Origin: an uncultured Lachnospiraceae bacterium
GTDB taxonomy: Bacteria; Bacillota; Clostridia; Lachnospirales; Lachnospiraceae
Assembly (NCBI GenBank): GCA_900544445.1
Contig: UQVK01000065.1
Coordinates: forward strand, 1-20,964
Reading direction: 5' to 3'
DNA length: 20,964 nucleotides
Numbering within the stretch: the first letter of the stretch is position 1; the number at the start of each line of letters is the position of its first letter. The notes beneath the pieces are model-generated. The model was not told the origin of the DNA. It saw only the letters and a list, made by a program, of their open reading frames with translations, and made no database searches. Position numbers and translations under genes: made by a program. Below, piece by piece: positions 11,862 to 18,507 of the stretch.

Positions 11862-13835
11862 ATGGAACAAAATAATATTTTAAGAATGAAGGAACTGATC
11901 ATAAAACTTTTAGAAGCGTCCCGGGCATATTATGCCGAGGACAAGGAGATCATGAGCAATTATGAGTACGACCGTCTCTATGATGAACTGGAGGCACTGG
12001 AAAAGGAAACCGGAACCGTGCTGGCGGGAAGTCCGACCATCACCGTGGGTTATGAGGCGGTGGACGAGCTTCCCAAGGAACGTCATGAGCGGCCCATGCT
12101 TTCTCTGGGAAAGACGAAGAGCAGGGAGGAGCTTCGGGACTGGTTGGGAAACCAAAAAGGGCTTCTTTCCTGGAAGCTGGACGGTCTGACCGTTGTGCTT
12201 ACTTACCGTGATGGAAAACTGGAGAAGGCAGTTACCCGGGGAAACGGGGAGATCGGAGAGGTGATTACGCCCAACGCGAAGGTGTTCGCGAATATCCCTC
12301 TGGTCATTCCATTTAAGGGCGAGCTGGTGTTGCGCGGCGAAGCAGTCATCAGCTATGAGGATTTTGAAAATATCAATAAGAAAATTGAGGATGTAGATGC
12401 GCGTTATAAAAACCCGAGAAATCTCTGCTCCGGCTCCGTTCGTCAGCTTTCCAGCGAGGTAACGGCGCAGCGAAGTGTGCGTTTTTATGCCTTCGCACTG
12501 GTTTCTGCCCGTGAGAATGGATCTGCTCCGGATTTTGGAAATTCAAGAAGGAAGCAGTTTGAATTTCTGGCTACCCAGGGCTTTGATGTGGTGGAGTACC
12601 GGGAGGTGGACGCGGAAAACGTGGAAGAGGCCGTCTCTGATTTTGAGGAGAGCATCCGGACCTTCCCCATCCCCTCTGATGGTCTGGTGCTCATCTACGA
12701 CGACATCGCTTATGGACTTTCCCTGGGAAGCACGGCCAAATTCCCGCGGGATTCCATCGCGTTCAAATGGGAGGACGAGACGGCGGAGACCACCCTTCTG
12801 GAGATGGAGTGGAGCGCCAGCCGGACCGGTCTGATCAATCCGGTGGCCATTTTTGAGCCGGTACAGCTGGAGGGCACCACCGTAAGCCGGGCCAGCGTCC
12901 ACAACGTGAGCATCGTAAAGGGGCTGGAGCTGGGAATCGGGGACCGGATCACTGTCTATAAGGCGAACATGATCATTCCCCAGATCGCGGAAAACCTGAC
13001 CAGAAGCGGTACCCTGCCCATTCCGGATACCTGTCCGGTCTGCGGAGGGCACGCGGAGATCCGGCAGGTCAACGACGTGCAGTCTCTCTACTGCACCAAT
13101 CCGGACTGCGACGCCAAACGGGTGAAGGCCTTTACCCTGTTCGTCAGCCGGGACGCGCTGAACATCGACGGACTTTCGGAAGCCACACTGGAGAAATTTC
13201 TGGGAAGGGGCTTTCTCCACCGCTTTGCCGATCTGTTCCATCTGGACCGGTATCGGGACGAGATCGTCGCCATGGACGGCTTTGGAGAAAAATCCTGGCA
13301 GAACCTTTCCGAAAGCATCGAACGGGCGAGAACAACCACCCTTCCCCGGGTGATCTACGGCCTCGGCATCCAGAACATCGGCCTTGCCAATGCGAAGATG
13401 ATCTGCCGGGAATACCATGACGATCTGGAGCGTATGATGAACGCGGACGTGGAGGAGCTGAGCCTGATCGACGGCGTAGGCGGTGTAATCGCCGGAACCT
13501 TCCACGATTACTGGCAGTCGGAAAAGAACCGGGAGGACATGAAGCTGCTTCTTTCCGAGCTTACCATAGAGCACATGGAGGCGGATGAATCCACACAGAC
13601 CCTGAAGGGCCTCGTTTTTGTGGTGACCGGAAGCCTGAACCATTTCGACGGGCGGAGCGCCCTGAAGGAAGCAATAGAGCAAAAGGGCGGGAAGGTAACG
13701 GGAAGCGTCACGGGTAAGACCACCTGTCTCATCAACAACGACAGCACCTCCAATTCCGCCAAGAACAAAAAGGCGAAGGAGCTGAACGTTCCCGTCCTGA
13801 CGGAAGAGGAATTCATCAATGAATATTTATCATAG
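11862..13835 (+). CDS. ligA: NAD-dependent DNA ligase LigA, copy 2 (paralogue)
   Basis: A second full-length LigA of 657 residues, obviously homologous to copy 1 over its whole length and about nine-tenths identical in protein by eye. It keeps the KLDG lysine, the four zinc cysteines, the helix-hairpin-helix region and the BRCT domain, and shares the same unusual motif forms (TRGNGEIGEVIT, NLCSGSVRQL, YKANMIIP). Differences include an 8-residue shorter linker near residue 215, a different N-terminus (MEQNNILRMKEL) and C-terminus (INEYLS), and many third-base changes, so it is neither an assembly duplicate nor a very recent copy. AGGAGG (11852-11857) sets the start at 11862. It has its own leader and a strong terminator, unlike copy 1, which is inside an operon. 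No sign of inactivation is seen. Confidence 0.93.
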   Translation: MEQNNILRMKELIIKLLEASRAYYAEDKEIMSNYEYDRLYDELEALEKETGTVLAGSPTITVGYEAVDELPKERHERPMLSLGKTKSREELRDWLGNQKGLLSWKLDGLTVVLTYRDGKLEKAVTRGNGEIGEVITPNAKVFANIPLVIPFKGELVLRGEAVISYEDFENINKKIEDVDARYKNPRNLCSGSVRQLSSEVTAQRSVRFYAFALVSARENGSAPDFGNSRRKQFEFLATQGFDVVEYREVDAENVEEAVSDFEESIRTFPIPSDGLVLIYDDIAYGLSLGSTAKFPRDSIAFKWEDETAETTLLEMEWSASRTGLINPVAIFEPVQLEGTTVSRASVHNVSIVKGLELGIGDRITVYKANMIIPQIAENLTRSGTLPIPDTCPVCGGHAEIRQVNDVQSLYCTNPDCDAKRVKAFTLFVSRDALNIDGLSEATLEKFLGRGFLHRFADLFHLDRYRDEIVAMDGFGEKSWQNLSESIERARTTTLPRVIYGLGIQNIGLANAKMICREYHDDLERMMNADVEELSLIDGVGGVIAGTFHDYWQSEKNREDMKLLLSELTIEHMEADESTQTLKGLVFVVTGSLNHFDGRSALKEAIEQKGGKVTGSVTGKTTCLINNDSTSNSAKNKKAKELNVPVLTEEEFINEYLS

Positions 13836-13856
13836 TCATAATATGATAAGCGATAA

Positions 13857-13891
13857 GGGGAGGCCGAACATCGGCCTCCCCAATTTTATCT
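13857..13891 (+). terminator. Intrinsic terminator after ligA copy 2
   Basis: GGGGAGGCCGA (13857-13867) pairs perfectly with TCGGCCTCCCC (13871-13881) around a 3-base loop, followed by AATTTTATCT. It ends the ligA paralogue's transcript. Confidence 0.85.
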
Positions 13892-14033
13892 TAGATAAGC
13901 TAATTCTTTAGAATTTTGCAATCAAATCGTTAGGCTTCATGGATAATAAGCATATGTATTCCTCATTTTGTGCATTTACTTCTTCAAGCATATTTCTTTT
14001 GTAACAGTGAAAGCGATTTAGAAAGGAGAAGTT

Positions 14034-14534
14034 ATGAGTTCAAATGTTGTTATGATCCATGGTTATGGGTTTTGTTTCCAGGAAAATGCAGTAGGCATTA
14101 TCCCATCAAAGTTCTACGGCTTTTTGGAACAGCATCCACATGTCAAGAAAAAGGTCATGGACAAAGGTTCGGATTTCTTCGAGGCCGTCTGTAAAAACAG
14201 GGCAAGTAAAGAAATGATTGCCTATGAAGATTGTGAATTGAAAGATTATCATCTTCTTGATTATCAATGGGATGATACTTCATGTTGTGGAATGGCAGCT
14301 CTTTTTGTGGACATAGTGAATGAACTGAAAGAGATTGGGCTGGAAGTTCAGTGGGATGATGAGAACGGGAATGTTGTTATGTTACCGACCGCTGCTCCCT
14401 GGGAATACTCGAAAAAACAGAAAGAGATCACCAGCTCAGATCATCTCAGCCAAATCCTGGCAGAATGCAGCATGGAATCCGGCATTGTAGTGAATACCGA
14501 CGTTGATTTCGTAACAGCTGAGTGCTGGGGATGA
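14034..14534 (+). CDS. Hypothetical protein, 166 residues
   Basis: No family recognised. The protein is soluble and acidic, with no signal peptide or membrane segment. It starts MSSNVVMIHGYGFCF, has a helical stretch around 24-57, then a DYQWDD..SCCGMAALFVDIVNEL segment (about 76-98) and a strand-rich part with VQWDDENGNVVMLP (105-118). The C-terminal half contains VVNTDVDFVTAECWG. Six cysteines are scattered and form no obvious metal site. The start is firm: GGAG with a 7-base spacer before ATG 14034. It is the first of four genes in the same direction in a stretch visibly richer in A+T than the ligase region, which suggests acquired DNA. Size and acidity would fit an immunity-type or phage-associated protein, but nothing in the sequence proves that. 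Confidence 0.7.
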   Translation: MSSNVVMIHGYGFCFQENAVGIIPSKFYGFLEQHPHVKKKVMDKGSDFFEAVCKNRASKEMIAYEDCELKDYHLLDYQWDDTSCCGMAALFVDIVNELKEIGLEVQWDDENGNVVMLPTAAPWEYSKKQKEITSSDHLSQILAECSMESGIVVNTDVDFVTAECWG

Positions 14535-14571
14535 ATGCTCCCGATACCATAAGAGAAAGGAATACAAAAAC

Positions 14572-14781
14572 TTGAAAATAAGAAAATTGTTTCGGACAGA
14601 CTGTTTCCCGTATCATTTGGTGGTCGAAACCATTGACGGGAAGTATATGAAATTTTATATTAATCCGGCCAAGTGGATCAGTGAAAAAGATCTAAGCCCG
14701 TTGCCGCATTGGAATCCCATCGGACGAAATGGGAGAGAAGCGGAGCCATATATGTATAAGATGTATGGGATGGAAAAGTAG
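14572..14781 (+). CDS. Hypothetical protein, 69 residues
   Basis: A small basic protein beginning at TTG 14572 with AAAGG at 14556-14560. The sequence MKIRKLFRTDCFPYHLVVETIDGKYMKFYINPAKW looks like a compact beta-rich fold, followed by a Pro/Gly/Arg-rich tail ending MYKMYGMEK. No family is recognised, and no signal peptide or membrane helix is seen. It lies 37 bases after the 166-residue hypothetical gene and 26 bases before the DUF551-like gene, so it is probably in the same transcript. The TTG start and short length leave some doubt, but the frame is uninterrupted and fits the spacing of the cluster. Confidence 0.55.
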   Translation: MKIRKLFRTDCFPYHLVVETIDGKYMKFYINPAKWISEKDLSPLPHWNPIGRNGREAEPYMYKMYGMEK

Positions 14782-14807
14782 TTTGATAATCAAAAAAGAA
14801 AGGGAAT

Positions 14808-15881
14808 ATGTATAATATGGATCAGATAATTCCTATTTTGATACATACCAAAAAGACCTATGACGGAAGTTACTTTTATGTAGACTATGATGTGAATGTG
14901 AGTGCGGTGATTTCCCACCAGGCGGCACAAACACTCATTGATGATGAATCCAATGCTCTTAAAGAAAAATACAGGAAAAAAGATGCCTGTCTGGGTGAAA
15001 GCTACGATAATTGTTTTACAAGAATTCGTGGTCCCTATGATGGACAAGGGATTCCGATGAGCAGGGAGGATGTATGGTGTGTCCTTGATATTGCAGAAAA
15101 ATATCTGGGGAAGAAGCAGTGGCGCCGTTGTACTGGCCTGGTTACTATGCTTGACGCATTCCTTAATGACTATTATCCAGGATATCCCGTGTTCGGGGTC
15201 ACATGGAAAGAATGTGCCGAAAGGGATATTGCCGAAGGGCATGTGTTTAAGTATTGTTCGTTTCTGCAGTCTGATATTGTGAACAGCTGGCTTTGGAAGA
15301 ATGACCAGAACCGACTCCGTGATGCCAAACGCCTTCTGAAGATGCTTTACCTCTACATTAATCCGGATGATATTGAATGGCTTGAGTTGCCAGCCAAAAC
15401 AGATTTTTTATCTGTACGGGGAATAACAGACTGGATCCCCGTCAACGAGATGCTTCCGGATGGTGATGCCGTCAATCCTGTTACACAGGATGCATATGTA
15501 TATCCGGTAACTGTTGATTTTGGAGACGCTTTGGATTTGAGGTATTATTCTTTTTGGAAAGGGCACTGGTACAACCAGAGTCCGTTCCCCATGGACCATC
15601 TTGTAACTGCCTGGCTGCCGCGTCCCGGAGTATTTGAAGATGGACGTGACAGGGACGAAATAGTTCATTCTGTCGTTGTTGGCAGTACCTCATACTGGAA
15701 AATCAAAGACAGGAATGACCCTGTCGATGCAGTATGTAACAATTGCAGGTACACGATCCCATTAACGGAGGTGGTACCGGAAAATGAGGAGGATACAAAA
15801 GAGCCAAAGGTCAAATTTTGTCCCCGTTGTCATTCCAGGATGGAATTAGGAAATGATATTCTGGAAAAATGGCTTAATTGA
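14808..15881 (+). CDS. DUF551-like domain protein with C-terminal zinc ribbon, 357 residues
   Basis: Three parts can be seen. Residues 1-200 match no family known to me; this part is helical from about 84 to 187. Residues 209-272 start DWIPVNEMLP and end VTAWLPRP, the bracketing motifs of DUF551, a short domain of unknown role common in phages and mobile elements. Residues 310-341 form a zinc ribbon with Cys310, Cys313, Cys338 and Cys341 (CNNC and CPRC). No membrane segment is present. A DUF551 domain inside a longer protein with an extra N-terminal region is unusual, since it is more often found alone in small phage proteins. ATG 14808 is close behind AGGG (14801-14804); ATG 14817 is the alternative start. 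The role is unknown; nucleic-acid or protein binding through the ribbon is only a guess. Confidence 0.7.
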   Translation: MYNMDQIIPILIHTKKTYDGSYFYVDYDVNVSAVISHQAAQTLIDDESNALKEKYRKKDACLGESYDNCFTRIRGPYDGQGIPMSREDVWCVLDIAEKYLGKKQWRRCTGLVTMLDAFLNDYYPGYPVFGVTWKECAERDIAEGHVFKYCSFLQSDIVNSWLWKNDQNRLRDAKRLLKMLYLYINPDDIEWLELPAKTDFLSVRGITDWIPVNEMLPDGDAVNPVTQDAYVYPVTVDFGDALDLRYYSFWKGHWYNQSPFPMDHLVTAWLPRPGVFEDGRDRDEIVHSVVVGSTSYWKIKDRNDPVDAVCNNCRYTIPLTEVVPENEEDTKEPKVKFCPRCHSRMELGNDILEKWLN

Positions 15882-15902
15882 ACTGAGAGGAGAAGGCAAA
15901 TT

Positions 15903-16379
15903 ATGGAAAACATTAATATCGATGAAATGTTCGAGCACTATATCGAAAAGAAAAGAGCAGGCAGGAGAGAACCGCAAGGCAGCTACAATGAAGCCTGGGT
16001 TGCCGGAGAGGCACAAGAGGCTGAGCTCTGGCTGGGAAAATTTGGGGTGGATACCAGTTTTGAAACCGTTAATCCCATGATTGAGGACACAAAGGAAGTA
16101 AAACCTGTGTTTCTTAAAATCGGAGACGATACCCCTGATGTTTTGGTCGTAGTGAGATACCATGATTATTCCGGAGAGGATTCTGTGTACTTATTCCGGG
16201 ATGAAACTTTTGCCAGGAAAACAATCGTAGAGGAAATGAATGAAGTGCGGGACAAAATGACTAAAGATGGGTATACTCCCGCAACACAAGAAACCCTTGA
16301 CCATTATGAAGTATATGATGGAGAAGGAAATATATATTTCGAATGGAATATATACAAAGCAGGGTATCCGGAAAATTGA
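15903..16379 (+). CDS. Hypothetical acidic protein, 158 residues
   Basis: No family recognised. It is a strongly acidic soluble protein. The N-terminal helix MENINIDEMFEHYIEKKRAGRREP is followed by GSYNEAWVAGEAQEAELWLGKFGV (26-49). A central strand region PVFLKIGDDTPDVLVVVRYHDYSGEDSVYLFRD holds the most ordered-looking part, and the end has EVYDGEGNIYFEWNIY. No signal peptide or membrane segment is seen. The ribosome binding site GAGGAGAAGG before ATG 15903 is good. It lies 21 bases after the zinc-ribbon protein and is the last gene of the unknown cluster, closed by a terminator at 16417-16453. It probably shares a transcript with the three genes before it. Confidence 0.68.
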   Translation: MENINIDEMFEHYIEKKRAGRREPQGSYNEAWVAGEAQEAELWLGKFGVDTSFETVNPMIEDTKEVKPVFLKIGDDTPDVLVVVRYHDYSGEDSVYLFRDETFARKTIVEEMNEVRDKMTKDGYTPATQETLDHYEVYDGEGNIYFEWNIYKAGYPEN

Positions 16380-16416
16380 GGATTAATGGCCAAAATTCAA
16401 AAAGTATCAATATTAG

Positions 16417-16453
16417 CCTGGAAGGTTCCCATAGAGGGCTTTCCAGGTTTTTC
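16417..16453 (+). terminator. Intrinsic terminator closing the unknown gene cluster
   Basis: CCTGGAAGGTTCC (from 16417) pairs with GGGCTTTCCAGG (ending 16447), with some G-T wobbles, and is followed by TTTTTCT. Confidence 0.75.
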
Positions 16454-16593
16454 TATTTTCATCCCTTTTTGAGGGATTGTTTCTGTCAGCATCTGTCATA
16501 TTTTTTGTAGACTTAATTATGGTCGGAAGGAGGAGCGATATGCTGACATAACCTAAGTCAATAAGATCAAAGAGAAAAATTTGGAGGTAAAGT

Positions 16594-16836
16594 ATGGAAC
16601 AGGGAACAAATTATTCAAATCAGCCGCAGGTAACTGATAAAGGAGGATTCCTTTGGGGACTCCTTGGATGCTGTATTCCCATTGTAGGCCTTGTCCTTTT
16701 CCTGGTATGGAAGGATCAGAAGCCCAAGACTGCAAAAGCGGCTGGGATTGGCGCATTGGTATGCGTAGGCTTCTGGATTGTATATTATATCGCAATGCTT
16801 ATTTTGGGTATTGCGATTGCAGCAACAGGGGCTTAA
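16594..16836 (+). CDS. Small two-helix membrane protein, 80 residues
   Basis: A polar N-terminus (MEQGTNYSNQPQVTDKGG) is followed by two hydrophobic helices (about 18-38 and 49-77), linked by a charged turn KDQKPKTAKAAG. Both ends are therefore likely on the same side of the membrane. A strong GGAGG ribosome binding site lies just before ATG 16594. Proteins of this plan are common in Firmicutes and often carry an N-terminal zinc ribbon, which is absent here. The function is unknown. The next gene begins 6 bases after the stop, so it is co-transcribed with the DUF2085 protein. Confidence 0.75.
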   Translation: MEQGTNYSNQPQVTDKGGFLWGLLGCCIPIVGLVLFLVWKDQKPKTAKAAGIGALVCVGFWIVYYIAMLILGIAIAATGA

Positions 16837-16842
16837 TTCCAA

Positions 16843-17253
16843 ATGGGAAAATTTCTGAGAATTTTTTTCGGCTGCCATGCAAGGCCGGACCGTTCATTTT
16901 ACTGGAAGGGACGCCAATTTCCGATATGTGCAAGGTGTACCGGAGAGTTGGTGGGGATCCTGGTTGGGATTCCCACAGCTATTCTAATGGGGCCGATGTC
17001 TATCCAGATATGTATCGTATTCATGCTCCCTTTGGTAATTGACGGTTTCAGGCAGTTACTGACACACTATACCAGCAATAATATCCGTCGCTTTGTAACG
17101 GGATTATTCTTTGGCATTGCCTTTGTCAGTGGTCTCATCCATTTCCACAACGTCTGTGTTCTTATCGCCGGTCGTGTAGTAAGATACGTTTTCGGTGATA
17201 CAGCATCCGTTAATAATGCGATAAATCAATTCCTTTTTTATGGAATTGGCTGA
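16843..17253 (+). CDS. DUF2085 family membrane protein
   Basis: A 136-residue membrane protein with the marks of DUF2085: GCHARPDRSF (10-19), GRQFPICARCTG (23-34) and a PLVIDGFRQL stretch (63-72) between hydrophobic helices (about 36-50, 54-68, 86-108). The conserved Cys11, Cys29, Cys32 and His12 could form a metal or redox site near the membrane surface. Family function is unknown. It is the second gene of a pair with the small two-helix protein. No good ribosome binding site of its own is seen (AGGGG near 16827), so coupling to the upstream gene is likely. The C-terminus is short but the core motifs are intact. Confidence 0.82.
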   Translation: MGKFLRIFFGCHARPDRSFYWKGRQFPICARCTGELVGILVGIPTAILMGPMSIQICIVFMLPLVIDGFRQLLTHYTSNNIRRFVTGLFFGIAFVSGLIHFHNVCVLIAGRVVRYVFGDTASVNNAINQFLFYGIG

Positions 17254-17274
17254 GAACATTAAAAAATCTGGATG

Positions 17275-17307
17275 AAAAAAAGATGGCTTTCAAGGCCATC
17301 TTTTTTT
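17275..17307. terminator. Bidirectional terminator between DUF2085 and nuclease genes
   Basis: AAAAAAAGATGGC (17275-17287) and GCCATCTTTTTTT (17295-17307) form a perfect 13-bp inverted repeat with a 7-base loop. The A-run and T-run make it functional on both strands, serving the convergent genes on either side. Confidence 0.9.
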
Positions 17308-17321
17308 GAGAAATCGGGAAA

Positions 17322-18274
17322 TTAAGGGTTGCACCTTCCGCATGGCTCATAACCCTGATTAATAAGGTCCTGTCTGGAGCCGGTGTATTCCTCTCGATTG
17401 GTTTCAGATATATCTTCTGCAGAAGAACAGGAAGGGGCATGGAATTTCTTTGAGTTCCTGTTAAGGATGTACGTTGCTTCTGTTCCATATTCCTGTGTGT
17501 CTGCCTGGCTGGCTGATGTGCTGTCCAGATAGCTTGCACCAGTTGCGTAGTCAATACTGATGCCGGGCTGCACATTGTAACAATATACACAGTACAGGAT
17601 CCCTTCCCCGTCATCTTCGACCGATTTCCCTTCCATGAGGACACCGGAAGCGACCAGATTGTCACCTTCAAAAATCGGGGTAACTCGATACATTACATGG
17701 TTCCCGGTTTCCTTAACGTAGTCTGCTACCATATTTTCAAAGGGGAGCATCCCTTCGATATTGAGGTAGCGGGTCCCTGTGATCAGATTTTTCTCATTCG
17801 CGTTTTCTGCCGTGAGCTGGTATCCAATGAGATGGCAGCGGTTATACAGGTATTTCCCATCAACAATATCATACTTTACGGACTGCCAGCCGGAAGGCTT
17901 AACGCTTCCGATTTCCCCTCTATCTTCGGTAGGCATGGTTTCCGGGCCCACGGATGCATAGGCGGCGCCGCAGCGGCCCAGAGCGTCCAGTTCAGAATAG
18001 GACTCAAACCCATCAGCCGACATCTCTTCATCCGTAAAATATGGGACATTACCATTTATGGCAATATAGGCTGAGCCATTATAGGCGGGTATCTCAGCAA
18101 GACCCGCAGATGAACCGCCTGCTGAATCTAAGGATTCGGCTGGAGAGATGCCTCAGCGATGGAGGAAACCTGCTCCTGTAGAGTTGAAGCATCAGCTGGC
18201 AGCGAACATCCAGCCGTCTGAGATAAAAGCAGCAGTGCGGTTAAAACCGCAATCGAAAACTTCTTCTTAATCAT
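17322..18274 (-). pseudogene. Secreted DNA/RNA non-specific endonuclease, frameshifted
   Basis: On the minus strand ATG 18274-18272 opens a lipoprotein-type leader: MIKKKF, a hydrophobic core, then TAGCS with a lipobox-like Cys23. This frame stops at 18130-18128 after 48 residues. The nuclease continues in another frame from about 18150, through EIPAYNGSAYIAINGNVPYF and the body to the stop at 17322. Its ORF from the internal ATG 18023 covers 233 residues. The catalytic region RCHLIGYQLTAENANEKNL is the beta-beta-alpha-metal motif of EndA/streptodornase-like nucleases, and the C-terminal module with KFHAPSCSS and GYEPCGRCNP resembles an Ada-type metal-binding domain. One lost base near 18131-18152 accounts for everything. 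Such enzymes degrade extracellular nucleic acid. It is either a recent pseudogene or a sequencing error; the rest is intact. Confidence 0.75.
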
Positions 18275-18341
18275 TCCCTTACATACATCTCCCTTGTTAT
18301 TTTTTCATGAGATGAGCCTTGCAACGGTGTACAAAGGGAAC

Positions 18342-18369
18342 ATTATAAAAATTAACAATGGACTGCCAA
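18342..18369 (-). promoter_or_regulatory. Promoter of the nuclease gene
   Basis: On the minus strand TTGGCA (18369-18364), a 16-base spacer and a perfect TATAAT (18347-18342), 67 bases before the nuclease ATG. Confidence 0.55.
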
Positions 18370-18381
18370 TCTTACGCAGAG

Positions 18382-18415
18382 ATACCGCCCAAACGAGACT
18401 ACGGGCGGTATTTTT
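18382..18415 (+). terminator. First terminator-like hairpin upstream of parB
   Basis: ATACCGCCC (18382-18390) pairs with GGGCGGTAT (18403-18411) with a 12-base loop and is followed by TTTTG. No + strand gene precedes it within the window's right segment, so it could be an attenuator or the end of a short leader RNA. Confidence 0.65.
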
Positions 18416-18448
18416 GTAGCTTGGCAAGAAAGGAGGAACTACCCCACC

Positions 18449-18479
18449 GGGGCCTGATGAAAAATCAGGCCCCTTTTTT
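18449..18479 (+). terminator. Second terminator hairpin just upstream of parB; candidate attenuator
   Basis: GGGGCCTGAT (18449-18458) pairs perfectly with ATCAGGCCCC (18464-18473) around a 5-base loop and is followed by six T. It lies only 29 bases before the parB start. AAAATCAGG of its 3' arm is repeated at 18487-18495, overlapping the parB Shine-Dalgarno. Confidence 0.8.
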
Positions 18480-18507
18480 CATGCTCAAAATCAGGAGGTA
18501 AACGTGT

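Noticed and set aside
13900..13925. AATTCTTTAGAATT near-palindrome after the ligA terminator
   Set aside because: Short, A/T-only and imperfect at its centre; expected by chance in an A/T-rich gap.
18319..18348. Possible + strand promoter (TTGCAA, 18-base spacer, TTATAA) before parB
   Set aside because: The same bases fit better as the minus-strand nuclease promoter (TTGGCA/TATAAT), and the + match is weak.
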